Below, one piece after another: positions 33,031 to 41,125 of a stretch of 64,000 nt of DNA. The notes beneath the pieces are model-generated. The model was not told the origin of the DNA, did not search any database, and saw nothing but the letters and a program-made list of their open reading frames with translations. Each line of letters opens with the position of its first letter. Positions within the stretch are counted from its first letter, which is position 1. The DNA comes from Paenibacillus oceani. GTDB taxonomy: Bacteria; Bacillota; Bacilli; Paenibacillales; NBRC-103111. A program made the translations under genes and the position numbers. The stretch covers positions 186,001-250,000 of the forward strand of contig NZ_JACXJA010000006.1 in NCBI RefSeq assembly GCF_014705615.1, in the 5' to 3' direction.

Positions 33031-33113
33031 TACACAGCCGATACCAAAAAGCTTTAGCCGAATGAACAGGAAATTTGTACTTTTGAGCAAAATTCGGCTG
33101 TGCACCGGCAATT

Positions 33114-33165
33114 GAAATAAAGCCGCTCCCCGCCGCCGGGGCGGTCGCTGGAACAGCTTTATTTC
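33114..33165 (-). terminator. Terminator after the SGNH esterase gene
   Basis: GAAATAAAGC and GCTTTATTTC flank an inner GC-rich stem (CGCCCC/GGGGAGCG-like). The flanking arms make it work as a long bidirectional hairpin. Confidence 0.7.
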
Positions 33166-33202
33166 GGATTTGCAGCAGGCGCTTAAGCTTGCACGCGCAA
33201 GC

Positions 33203-34207
33203 TTAAGCCTTCAACCAAGCATACAGCATATCCGCCATCTGCTGATACCCTTCAACCGCCGGATGAACGCCGTTGGATTGAATGATCTCGCTCCGGGGAT
33301 TGCGCGCGTTGCCCCGGACCGATTCGGTCGGCATATTGCGGACACCGTCCAGGTTGACATGCAAGGGGATGAGTTCGATCCCGTCACGGCCGGAGAAACG
33401 TGCCAGCAGTTCCCGGTTCCACTGGAACCATTTGCGTTTATACTTCCGGCGACTATGAATCGCGCCGTAGCTTCTGCCGAAGCTGTCCTGTGTGCGCGAC
33501 GGCGGAATAACGAGCATCATGCCGATGCGGATGCCCGGATCATACTTCCCTATATTCGCGATGATCGCTTCCAGCAGCGTCATGTTCTTCAGCAGAAACG
33601 GCTCCATCGAACCTTCTTCCTGAAAGTGAAACACATCGTTGATCCCCAAATGGATGCAGACGTCGTCCAGACCCGGCCGGCCGTTCGTCTCCATATACCG
33701 GGTGAAGTCGAAGCTCCCCCCGTCAAAGAGAAACGGGCTCTCCGGATGCTCCCAGTAATCCTTCACCTTCCAGCCGCCCCGGCCCTCATGGACATTGGGC
33801 GCCGTCCCCCGGGTGCCGACGAGCGTCAGATCGGCCGGGTCTCCCGAGAATAAACGCAGCAGCTCTGCTGTATATTGACCGGCCCCCGTCGTGCTGTCGC
33901 CGATAAACATAACGCGCCGATGACTCCCAGCTCCCGCATCGGCCGGTTTCACCCGGACGATCGTGCTTCCCGCATCAAGCCTCTCGCCTTCCTCCGAGTA
34001 CACTTCCACCGTAAGCGGATAATCTCCCGGCTGCTCCGGCACGCACGTCCACCCTTCATTCCGGTGACGGCCGATCGGGGCATTTACGTCAAAATCGTAC
34101 CGGGTCGCTTCCCCGCAAATCAAATTATCGAAATACACGTTCACTTCATGACCGACGACAGCCGGAATAACCGGCGGCATAAGCAATTCATACGGCCGCA
34201 GCAACAT
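33203..34207 (-). CDS. SGNH/GDSL-family esterase with N-terminal beta domain
   Basis: 334 residues. Residues 1-95 look like an Ig-like beta domain (VNVYFDNLICGE, GDYPLTVEVYSEEGERLDAG). The SGNH hydrolase follows: block I MFIGDSTTGAG with the nucleophile Ser, block II GGWKVKDYW, block III LGINDVF with the Asn, and block V NGVHPAVEGY with the Asp-His region shifted to VHP. No signal peptide. It probably removes acetyl or other acyl groups from a sugar within the pathway of this operon. It starts 40 bp after the alpha/beta hydrolase gene. Confidence 0.85.
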   Translation of the reverse strand: MLLRPYELLMPPVIPAVVGHEVNVYFDNLICGEATRYDFDVNAPIGRHRNEGWTCVPEQPGDYPLTVEVYSEEGERLDAGSTIVRVKPADAGAGSHRRVMFIGDSTTGAGQYTAELLRLFSGDPADLTLVGTRGTAPNVHEGRGGWKVKDYWEHPESPFLFDGGSFDFTRYMETNGRPGLDDVCIHLGINDVFHFQEEGSMEPFLLKNMTLLEAIIANIGKYDPGIRIGMMLVIPPSRTQDSFGRSYGAIHSRRKYKRKWFQWNRELLARFSGRDGIELIPLHVNLDGVRNMPTESVRGNARNPRSEIIQSNGVHPAVEGYQQMADMLYAWLKA

Positions 34208-34247
34208 GCGAACGACTCCTCTCCGCTCCGAAAATCCGGGTCCGCCC

Positions 34248-35084
34248 TTACAGCCCGGCTACGAAAGGTTCCAATACCGCCATCGCTTTTTTCTGCATCG
34301 CGCTCGATACTCCGTAGAAGAAACCGTGCTGGGCGTCTGCAAAATAAACGACCTCGGACGATCCGCCGAGCTCCTGAATCCGCTTGCTCATCCGGTACAC
34401 ATACTCGTGAGGGAAATATTTCTCATGCTCGACGACCAGGAACAGGAAGTCCGGCCCACCCGCCTTCACGTACCGGTCCGGCGAAGCGAGGGCGAATTTG
34501 TCAGTCGCATCGCCATAAGAAGCGCCGATCACTTTCTCGATGCTCGTCTTGATTTCCTCGTTCATATCCGGCCATAACTCCAGAGTCCCGGGACCGTTGA
34601 TCGATACGCACGCATCCGGCTTCCGCCAAGGTCCCTGCAGGTGAAGCGACGCTCCTGCACTTACCGCCTCTTCCGGCTCCATCTGAGCGAGCAGCGATAC
34701 CAGATGGGCGCCTGCGGAACTGCCCAGCACAACGATCTTCCGGATCTCTGCGCCAGACTGCTCCAGATAACGGATGAACCGGTCGTAACCGTCCATAATG
34801 TCCGCCAACTGCTCGTGCCATTTGGCGCCCGGAGCGAGCCGGTAGCCTACACTCGCACACCAGTAGCCGAGCTTGGAGAAGTGCTCCAGGTGAGGGTGAA
34901 ACGCATCCCGGGCTCCCGCGCTCCAGCCGCCGCCGTGTACGTAAAACAGCGCCGTGTCCTTAGCTGCTCCTATTGGCTTCGCAATGTCCGTAGCCCGTTT
35001 TACCACGATCGGATCGTCGTGATACAACGTGATTAACTCCATCGGTCTTCCATCCCCTTCAATTTCCAGATCTGCAACGTCCAT
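34248..35084 (-). CDS. Alpha/beta hydrolase, acetyl-esterase (HSL) type
   Basis: 278 residues. FYVHGGGWSAG is the HGGG oxyanion-hole motif of the hormone-sensitive lipase group, VVLGSSAGAHLVSL carries the nucleophile Ser in GxSxG, and the C-terminal VVYFADAQHGFFYG holds the catalytic His. No signal peptide. The ATG at 35084 overlaps the stop of the oxidoreductase gene (TAATG), so the two are translated together. A carbohydrate or xenobiotic ester is a likely substrate. Confidence 0.87.
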   Translation of the reverse strand: MDVADLEIEGDGRPMELITLYHDDPIVVKRATDIAKPIGAAKDTALFYVHGGGWSAGARDAFHPHLEHFSKLGYWCASVGYRLAPGAKWHEQLADIMDGYDRFIRYLEQSGAEIRKIVVLGSSAGAHLVSLLAQMEPEEAVSAGASLHLQGPWRKPDACVSINGPGTLELWPDMNEEIKTSIEKVIGASYGDATDKFALASPDRYVKAGGPDFLFLVVEHEKYFPHEYVYRMSKRIQELGGSSEVVYFADAQHGFFYGVSSAMQKKAMAVLEPFVAGL

Positions 35085-36019
35085 TACTTCGCTGAAGGGT
35101 ACTTTAATTCCTTGTACGATTTTGCAAAAACTGCCCCGTCATATCCCGCGTAGCTCTCCGGAATTTCGTTCAAGGCGATCGTAGCGCCTCCCTGCTCGAA
35201 CGACAGCTTGGCTGCAATCGCGGCCAGCTCCACTTCCACCAGCTGTTCGATGGCGATATCGGCCGGAGCGGAACCCGCCAAATAAGGCAGCACCGTTTCC
35301 AATAAAGACTGGTACAGATTGCCGTTGTTCACCTTGATGTAATCCACCCGTTTCTGGGTGACGACATTCGCGTAAAACGGCAAGTAACCCGAAGTTTTGC
35401 CTACGCTGACGACTCCCCGGCGTCCGTCCTCCCACATCAGCTCGTACTGGCGCTGGCTTTCAGCCGAACCGCCGATATACCGGACCTGGCGCACGCCCGG
35501 TCCCATCAGCCCGTGCAGCATCGAATACGCATGGATGCCGTAGTTGAATTCGTCGACGGCACAGCCGGCGAGCGCATATACCCACTCCTCGGCAGGGACG
35601 TCTTGCGTACGCCACTCCCGCACTTCGTTACAGCTCCGCAGCGAAGAGCCGCCGGTGATGCGTGCGCCGTCTTTTACCCACTGGACGATCTGGTTCAGGT
35701 CGCGTACGTTGCCGGCGATCGGCTTATCGAGGAACACCGCTTTACCGGCTTCCACGAACGGCCGCGCGCGTTCGATATGAATATCCCAGTCGCAGCTGTG
35801 AATCAGCGCTATGTCCACCCGGTCGACCATATCGGCTACCGATTCGCACACTGTGGCGATCCCTTGATCCTGAGCGAACTTGGCCGCATACCCTTCCGGG
35901 TTGATGATGCCTCCGTCATAGACGGCCGCAACTTCGTGTCCGAGCTTGCGCAGAATCGGGACAAAGCTGCCCGGATGGGACGTATCCAGATCGACGAGTC
36001 CGATTTTCAGTACAGTCAT
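35084..36019 (-). CDS. Gfo/Idh/MocA family oxidoreductase (second of the operon)
   Basis: 311 residues, NAD(P)-dependent sugar dehydrogenase fold. The N-terminal Rossmann strand KIGLVDLDTSHPGSF deviates from the common GxGxxG, which is known in a subgroup of this family; IALIHSCDWDIH and AVFLDKPIAG (the EKP-like motif with Asp instead of Glu) follow. The C-terminal beta domain includes GIHAYSMLHGLMGPGVRQVRYIGG. Start and stop overlap both neighbours by four or fewer bases. The altered nucleotide loop makes cofactor choice uncertain. Confidence 0.85.
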   Translation of the reverse strand: MTVLKIGLVDLDTSHPGSFVPILRKLGHEVAAVYDGGIINPEGYAAKFAQDQGIATVCESVADMVDRVDIALIHSCDWDIHIERARPFVEAGKAVFLDKPIAGNVRDLNQIVQWVKDGARITGGSSLRSCNEVREWRTQDVPAEEWVYALAGCAVDEFNYGIHAYSMLHGLMGPGVRQVRYIGGSAESQRQYELMWEDGRRGVVSVGKTSGYLPFYANVVTQKRVDYIKVNNGNLYQSLLETVLPYLAGSAPADIAIEQLVEVELAAIAAKLSFEQGGATIALNEIPESYAGYDGAVFAKSYKELKYPSAK

Positions 36020-37314
36020 TGCTCTGCTCCTCCTTGAAATAACGCTTCATAATGCGCCCCGATATCGAGCGCTCCACCCGCCGTCTCGTAGAAGTCCGGT
36101 GCGAGCCGGTACATGCCTCTCTGCGCCTCGATCCACCCGGCCCCCGCACGCGGATGCCAGCTTAACATCCGCTCCCAGTCGCGATAATTTTGGTGACCGT
36201 TCGTCTCGATGACGCCGACCTTCAGCTCGGGCAGCGGAGCGAGCCGGGCCGCCAGATTTTTGTTCCAATCGGCCAGGAACGGGTTCGCGGTCAAATCCGC
36301 GCAAAAGCACGGCACGTTGCGCTCCCGCGCCAGCTTCGCCACCTTGAGGCTCATGCTCATCGTTTTGGCGACCGGCTTCAAAGCCAGCGCGCCGTATCCG
36401 AGGCCGATCCGCTCCAGCGCGTCGTGCTCGTCATGAACGCTTTCGTCCGCCGCCAGCCGGACCGGCAGATCGGAGACGTCTTCCTTGTTCTCCTCCGCGA
36501 ACGGCTCTTCGAAGAGAACGATCTGCTCCAGCGCACCGATTCGCGAAGCGTGATCAAGCAGCCTCTTCAGCCGCTCTTTGCCGTCGTACCGGCCGTTGGC
36601 GTCCAAATAATAAGCGATTTTGCCATTGCGGGTATACTCGGTTCCGTAGGCCGAGGCCAGCTTATGAATCGCCGTCAGCCTGTTGCAGTCCCACTCGAGC
36701 ATCTTATCCTGGCAGCCGTCCTGATCCGGATCGGCCCCAACCTTGATTTTGAGCAGAAAGTATCCTTCGTCCAGCACCTGCTTAATCCCGCTATCCGACA
36801 TCCCGTAGGGGATGAGCGGTATACTTGCGAGATTGTCCTGCGGCTCGGCGAGGGCAGAGCGGTATTCTTCCGGCACCAGTTCCCCGAAACGGCTGCTCTT
36901 CCCTCTGCTGTACACCCCCCAGGCGGCCTGATCGACCGTAACCAGCGCGTTCAAGGCGAATGTGCTTCTCAGATCGCTCAATCCGATCGAGCTTCTCCCG
37001 TATTCGTACACGTCCGGGAGCAATTGGTCCAGCAGTTCGAACGGAGTGTCGTAGGACACTCCAGCCAGCTTGGAGAGAGCGTGGCGGGTCATGTCCGCCA
37101 TCATCTTATTCCCCGCCGCCTCACCGTACTGGACGAATACCCGGGCATCCGACCAGAGCACGCTTTGAACGCCCGCGCCGATCCCCGCTTCGCCGTTGTC
37201 GCCCGCAAGCAGCGTTACCGACTGCCACAGCTCCGACAAATACGCTCCTTTAAAACCGAACGGTGACAGCAGCGGCTCTTTCTGAACCGCATGCTTCGTC
37301 TGAACGATTTTCAT
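36016..37314 (-). CDS. Enolase-superfamily enzyme (mandelate racemase/muconate lactonizing type)
   Basis: 432 residues. The barrel carries the superfamily residues in order: Lys pair in LLKIKVGAD, metal Asp in YYLDANGRYD, Glu in VLFEEPFAEE, DES in LAADESVHDE, and Lys in ALALKPVAKT. Reactions of the family abstract a proton next to a carboxylate, usually dehydrating or epimerising an acid sugar. The start at 37314 overlaps the stop of the first oxidoreductase (ATGA), and its stop overlaps the next gene the same way, so it is embedded in the operon. A sugar acid produced by the first dehydrogenase is a reasonable substrate, by inference. Confidence 0.87.
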   Translation of the reverse strand: MKIVQTKHAVQKEPLLSPFGFKGAYLSELWQSVTLLAGDNGEAGIGAGVQSVLWSDARVFVQYGEAAGNKMMADMTRHALSKLAGVSYDTPFELLDQLLPDVYEYGRSSIGLSDLRSTFALNALVTVDQAAWGVYSRGKSSRFGELVPEEYRSALAEPQDNLASIPLIPYGMSDSGIKQVLDEGYFLLKIKVGADPDQDGCQDKMLEWDCNRLTAIHKLASAYGTEYTRNGKIAYYLDANGRYDGKERLKRLLDHASRIGALEQIVLFEEPFAEENKEDVSDLPVRLAADESVHDEHDALERIGLGYGALALKPVAKTMSMSLKVAKLARERNVPCFCADLTANPFLADWNKNLAARLAPLPELKVGVIETNGHQNYRDWERMLSWHPRAGAGWIEAQRGMYRLAPDFYETAGGALDIGAHYEALFQGGAEQ

Positions 37315-38330
37315 GCCGGCAGCACCTTCCCGCCATCCTTCGAAATCGCCCGCTCGACAACCTCCTTGATCGGCTCCGGCTTGCCGCTGCCCAGCGACTC
37401 GAACGCCTGAAGAATCATCAGCGTGGCGTACAAACCGTCCACGTGGTCGATCGGCGCCGGCGTTCCGTCCTGCAGACAGCGGAGAAACGCTTTGTTCTCC
37501 TCCATAAATCCGGACTCCGTCCCCTGGAACACCTGCGTTTCCTTGCCGGCTTCCGTATACGTAAGCGTAGTCAGGCGATCGCTGATCGTAATCGATTTGC
37601 CTTCGGCGAACAGCTGCATGAAAAACTTGCTCGTCAGCGGCGGGCAGGCGCTGTCCCCCTGCACCAGACAACCGGCAGCGCCATTGTCGAAGCGGAAGAC
37701 AGCTGTCATGTTATCGACGACGCCGCTCTTCTGATAATAGTTCGCTCCAGCGGCATACACCTCAACCGGCTCGCCGCCCGCGACGAAGCGCAGGATATCG
37801 GCGGAGTGGCAGCCTTGGCTGAGCACGTTACCGCCGCCCTTCACCGGATCATTCGCCCAGATCCCGTCTCCCCAGCGGTTGTCCATCATTTGCATCGTCA
37901 CCATGACCGGCTGCGGGATCAGCTCTTTCGCTTTCCAGAGCAGCTCGTAATATCTCATCTTAAACGCCGTAAACAGCGTCTTGCCGCTGCGCGTCACCGC
38001 TTCGCCGATCCGCAGGCAATCTTCCATCGTCATCGCCAGCGGCTTCTCTACAAGCACGTGCTTGCCGGCATTCAGCGCACGGATGCAGTATTCGGCATGG
38101 GTATCGTGCTGGGTCGTAACGTAGACGGCGTCCAGCTCCGGATCGTTAAAAAATGTCTCCGTGTCGCTCGTAGCGAATTTGCCCCCGAATTGCTCCAGCA
38201 TCGCCTTGGCGCTTTCCTCATAGACGTCGCAGTACCCCGTCAGCTCCATTCCTTCCAGTTCCGCAATGCATTTGGCATGAGTTTTCCCCAGATTTCCGCA
38301 GCCGATGATACCGACTTTAACCGTTTTCAT
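37311..38330 (-). CDS. Gfo/Idh/MocA family oxidoreductase (first of the operon)
   Basis: 339 residues. Classical Rossmann start VGIIGCGNLGKTHAKCI with GxGxxG, AVYVTTQHDTHAEYCIRALNAGKHVLVEKPLAMT with the EKP motif, and the substrate-domain segment GGGNVLSQGCHSADILRFVAGG with the catalytic His region. It would oxidise a cyclic polyol or sugar using NAD(P). It is the first gene of the minus-strand operon; repeated GATGTACA-type sites lie 50-110 bp upstream, between it and the divergent regulator gene. Confidence 0.9.
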   Translation of the reverse strand: MKTVKVGIIGCGNLGKTHAKCIAELEGMELTGYCDVYEESAKAMLEQFGGKFATSDTETFFNDPELDAVYVTTQHDTHAEYCIRALNAGKHVLVEKPLAMTMEDCLRIGEAVTRSGKTLFTAFKMRYYELLWKAKELIPQPVMVTMQMMDNRWGDGIWANDPVKGGGNVLSQGCHSADILRFVAGGEPVEVYAAGANYYQKSGVVDNMTAVFRFDNGAAGCLVQGDSACPPLTSKFFMQLFAEGKSITISDRLTTLTYTEAGKETQVFQGTESGFMEENKAFLRCLQDGTPAPIDHVDGLYATLMILQAFESLGSGKPEPIKEVVERAISKDGGKVLPA

Positions 38331-38378
38331 CCGTTTTTTCTCCCCTCGATTGCCGATTCGCCCGCGACATACCTCAAA

Positions 38379-38442
38379 CTGATGTACATCTTATTCGAAA
38401 CCGACTGTATTTTGTTAAAACTGATGTACAACTTGATGTATA
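38379..38442. promoter_or_regulatory. Repeated candidate operators between operon and regulator
   Basis: CTGATGTACA occurs at 38379-38388 and 38421-38430, exactly 42 bp apart (about four helical turns), and TTGATGTATA follows at 38433-38442. The first copy is part of the perfect palindrome GATGTACATC (38381-38390). On the minus strand, TTGTAC and TACAGT within this region are 16 bp apart and may be the operon promoter. The palindromic GTAC core suits a GntR-type dimer, so the divergent regulator is the likely ligand. Confidence 0.6.
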
Positions 38443-38603
38443 TTTTTCGCTTTTATCATAACTACGAGCTTTGAATGTGTCAATTGTTATTTTCCAGTGC
38501 CTATTCGCCTTCATTTCTACCCCATATACAGCAGTCTGCTGTACTTTTTGATTTACTTCCGGTATGATGGATTTGAAATTGTCTACGGAAAGGTTTTGAG
38601 CTG

Positions 38604-40016
38604 ATGAACGATTCCGACAAGCCAAGCCGCAAAACGTTCGGCACCCGTCTGAAATCCATGATCGACAGCCTGCGTTCGGAGATTGGGAGAGGCGCGTACG
38701 GCCCCGGGGACTACCTTCCTTCGGAAAAAGCGCTGACCGAGAAATACGGGTTAAGCAACAAATCGGTCCGCAAAGGGCTTGACACCCTTGTGGAGGAAGG
38801 TCTTATCGTCAAGCTCGACCGGATCGGGAGCAAAGTTACGGAGAAGGTCCCTGCCGGCGCCGCCACACTGACCCTCGGCTATCACAGTTCCATCGAACGG
38901 GATATTGGCCTGGCCGCTCTGCTGGACGATTTCCGCTCGCTCCATCCGTCCATCAGCGTCAAGACGCTGCCCATCAAGTCAAGCCCCGACTATATGGATA
39001 CGTTGAAGGAATATGTCGACAACGGAATGTTCGATGTATTTACGATTAATAATCTCGATTTTCAAAATATGATCGACCGGAACTGGCTCCAGGAACAACT
39101 GCTGGAACGGCTGCCCGCCGACGAATCGCTGTACCCGTTTGCGCAGGAAGCGTTCACTTATAACGGGGAACTTTACGTGCGTCCCGTCATTTTCTCGCCG
39201 ATCATCCTTGCGTACAACCGGGCCCATTTCCGGGAATCGCAAGTGTCCGAACCGGACGGCGGCTGGACGTGGGCGGAAGCGATCCGGCGCGCGGCGGAGC
39301 TGACCGTGCCCGGAGTTCGCCACGGGCTGTACTTTTATTTGCTGTCGGACAACCGATGGCCGGCCTTTTTGCTGCAAAGCGGCATGAAGTTCGGGCAAGG
39401 GGAGAGCGGCGAAGCTTCGGACAACTTGGAAGGAACGGCGATGCTGGACTGCATTCGTTTGTGCAAAACGATCATCTCCGACCGCTCGATATTCCCGAGC
39501 TATCTGTCCGAGAACAGCGACGACGTCAATGAGCTGTTTCAGCAAGGCAAAGTATCGATGATCATGACGAACTATATGACGATTAACGAGTTCAGAAATA
39601 CGAATCTCGATTACGATATCTCGCCGCTGCCCTACTCGTACGAGCAGCGCTCGCTCGTCAACGTCATCGGCGTCGCCGTATCCAAGCATTCCAGACATGT
39701 CGAAGCCGCTCGGCAGCTCGCCGATTATTTCGCCTCGCCGCGGGCCCAACGCCTCATCCGGGCCGGGACGCTCAGCTTGCCGGTGAGGAAAGAGGCGGCT
39801 GAAGCTCCGCTGCAATCCGGCGAAGGGATGAACCGGCCCTCGCGTTATTTTCTGTTCCGCGAGATTATGGCGTCGTACCGGCTCCACAGCGGACTGAATT
39901 TGTCTTACACCGCCTTTACCGCCCTGCGCCAGCTGCTCAAAAAGTATTGGTCCGGGCTGATCGGCGAGGACGAGCTGTGCCGCCGCATTCGCGAAGAGGT
40001 TACCGGGCCGCGGTAA
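38604..40016 (+). CDS. GntR-type DNA-binding domain fused to a solute-binding domain
   Basis: 470 residues without a signal peptide or membrane segment. Residues about 12-82 are a GntR winged helix (GPGDYLPSEKALTEKYGLSNKSVRKGLDTLVEEGLIVK). Residues about 90-460 resemble a family-1 extracellular sugar-binding protein: TLTLGYHSS, LLDDFRSLHPSISVKTLPIKS, FDVFTINNLDF, LYVRPVIFSPIILAYNRAHF, VSMIMTNYMTINEF and YDISPLPY, VSKHSRHVEAARQLADYF. The natural reading is a cytoplasmic repressor or activator that uses a binding-protein fold as its inducer pocket, much as LacI-type proteins do. It is divergent from the catabolic operon and probably controls it through the spaced operators. AAGG lies 11 bases before the ATG. 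Confidence 0.88.
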   Translation: MNDSDKPSRKTFGTRLKSMIDSLRSEIGRGAYGPGDYLPSEKALTEKYGLSNKSVRKGLDTLVEEGLIVKLDRIGSKVTEKVPAGAATLTLGYHSSIERDIGLAALLDDFRSLHPSISVKTLPIKSSPDYMDTLKEYVDNGMFDVFTINNLDFQNMIDRNWLQEQLLERLPADESLYPFAQEAFTYNGELYVRPVIFSPIILAYNRAHFRESQVSEPDGGWTWAEAIRRAAELTVPGVRHGLYFYLLSDNRWPAFLLQSGMKFGQGESGEASDNLEGTAMLDCIRLCKTIISDRSIFPSYLSENSDDVNELFQQGKVSMIMTNYMTINEFRNTNLDYDISPLPYSYEQRSLVNVIGVAVSKHSRHVEAARQLADYFASPRAQRLIRAGTLSLPVRKEAAEAPLQSGEGMNRPSRYFLFREIMASYRLHSGLNLSYTAFTALRQLLKKYWSGLIGEDELCRRIREEVTGPR

Positions 40017-40320
40017 AGACTGGCTGTGGTTAAATCGGTATTACTGCGGATTGGGGAGAGGCCACGGGCAACTTTCTCACGGCGGGGTTAACACGGAGTC
40101 TTGCCGACAGCGTGTTAGGCTGCTTGGCGGATTGGGCGGTACAACGCCAAAAGGGGCTGCCCCGTCATTTTTTGGTGTTCCGCCCGGCCCGGCCAGAAAT
40201 TGCACCACAAAAAGACGCTTCCCTCACCACCTCTACAGTGGTTCGGGAAGCGTCTTTTGCACATAACTGTGGGACCGGCTAACACGCCGACGCCCTTTTG
40301 GGACAGTTCCACAGCCTCTT
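40017..40320. repeat. Intergenic inverted repeats and hairpin downstream of the regulator
   Basis: No gene is seen. A strong hairpin AAAAGACGCTTCCC/GGGAAGCGTCTTTT with an inner CCAC/GTGG stem occupies 40209-40258 and has T and A runs on both sides, so it ends the regulator transcript. Around it, CCGACAGCGTGTTAGGC (40094-40110) and its inverted relative GGCTAACACGCCGACG (40277-40292) form the outer arms of a larger imperfect palindrome. Confidence 0.6.
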
Positions 40321-40399
40321 ACTCTGAGATATGACTAATCGGAAGAACGGAAATTAGTTCGTCTGGCGGTACAGCAAATTCGACATATTGTAGTTCGAC

Positions 40400-40600
40400 T
40401 CAAATTGCTTTTAGGTTGCCCGTCCCTGCCCTTCTATGCCCGTTCGCCCCTTTCCCGTCAAGGCATCTCGGCGTTTTCCATTGCCCGTCTTTGCCCTTCT
40501 TAAAACAGGCCAAAACAGGCCAGAATTTCCCCCATTGTGGGCAATTTGTGGGCAAACGTAGGAAGCCCCCACCGGCATTAAGCTGGTAGGGGCTTCGTTT
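40400..40600. other. Probable left attachment region (attL) with arm-type repeats
   Basis: TTGCCCGTC-CTGCCCTTCT-like strings recur at 40418 and 40484, and TGTGGGCAATTTGTGGGCAA lies at 40536-40555. Such GTGGGCAA repeats are common beside phage integrase sites in low-GC and mid-GC Gram-positives (my recollection, not a search). The hairpin at 40560-40600 (GGAAGCCCC/GGGGCTTC) closes the prophage side. The exact core cannot be found without the other end. Confidence 0.4.
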
Positions 40601-40608
40601 CTTCGAGC

Positions 40609-41013
40609 CTATATTAAAGAATTTTTTATCAGCTCCGCCTCGTACACGCCCAGATAATGATTCATTAAGATTTCCACCTCAGCGGCCAGAGTTTTCCATA
40701 GCATCGCGAACTTCCCCGTATACCCCCGGCATAAGTATTCATGGATCAGCTCGTCCTTCGTCCGGGTCCCGTCATGCACCTTGATCCCGGCCTTAACGAG
40801 CTCGCGTTTTACCTTGGTGATGTCCTTCGTGATTTTATCCAGGACCTGCCCATACATGGCTAAATACGGTTTGAACGTTTTAAACAAATGCTCTTGTTCG
40901 ACTTTCTTCATGTCACGGCTAAACACATTTAAGACAAGCGGCAGGATGATGAAATTTTTGATCAACTGAATCTCCCGTTCGGACGGCAGCTGCGCTTGGA
41001 GCATCTTTGCCAC
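40609..41013 (-). CDS. SOS-controlled prophage-edge protein of unknown function
   Basis: About 134 residues, not recognised. The start is the GTG at 41013, eight bases after GGAGGTG; the longer frame to 41175 would run through its own promoter. The protein is helical and basic (LPSEREIQLIKNFIILPLVLNVFSRDMKKVEQEHLFKTFKP in pieces, then ITKDITKVKRELVKAGIKVHDGTRTKDELIHEYLCRGY) without a signal peptide. It lies alone at the lysogenic edge, downstream of a LexA-box promoter, a position often taken by genes expressed after DNA damage or by the lysogen. Confidence 0.65.
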   Translation of the reverse strand: MAKMLQAQLPSEREIQLIKNFIILPLVLNVFSRDMKKVEQEHLFKTFKPYLAMYGQVLDKITKDITKVKRELVKAGIKVHDGTRTKDELIHEYLCRGYTGKFAMLWKTLAAEVEILMNHYLGVYEAELIKNSLI

Positions 41014-41034
41014 TGGGTTTGCACCTCCATAATA

Positions 41035-41078
41035 AGAACATGTGTTCTCATTATATCCGAGATGAGATATACGGGCAA
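41035..41078 (-). promoter_or_regulatory. Sigma-A promoter with LexA (SOS) box
   Basis: Minus strand TTGCCC (41073-41078), 17-bp spacer, TATAAT (41050-41055), then AGAACACATGTTCT at 41035-41048. The GAAC-N4-GTTC core matches the Gram-positive LexA/DinR box and sits at the transcription start, where LexA would block initiation. Confidence 0.75.
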
Positions 41079-41080
41079 AT

Positions 41081-41118
41081 AAAAAAAAAAATCCCCGCCG
41101 GCCGAAGCCAGCGGGGAC
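41081..41118 (-). terminator. Terminator after the stalk-domain protein gene
   Basis: CCCCGCTGGC/GCCGGCGGGG with a TTCG loop followed by eleven T on the minus strand. A near copy lies at 41979-42013. Confidence 0.92.
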
Positions 41119-41125
41119 GTCCTTA

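Noticed and set aside
40017-40610. tRNA or tmRNA gene end as integration target
   Set aside because: No cloverleaf or CCA-end sequence could be seen in this stretch.
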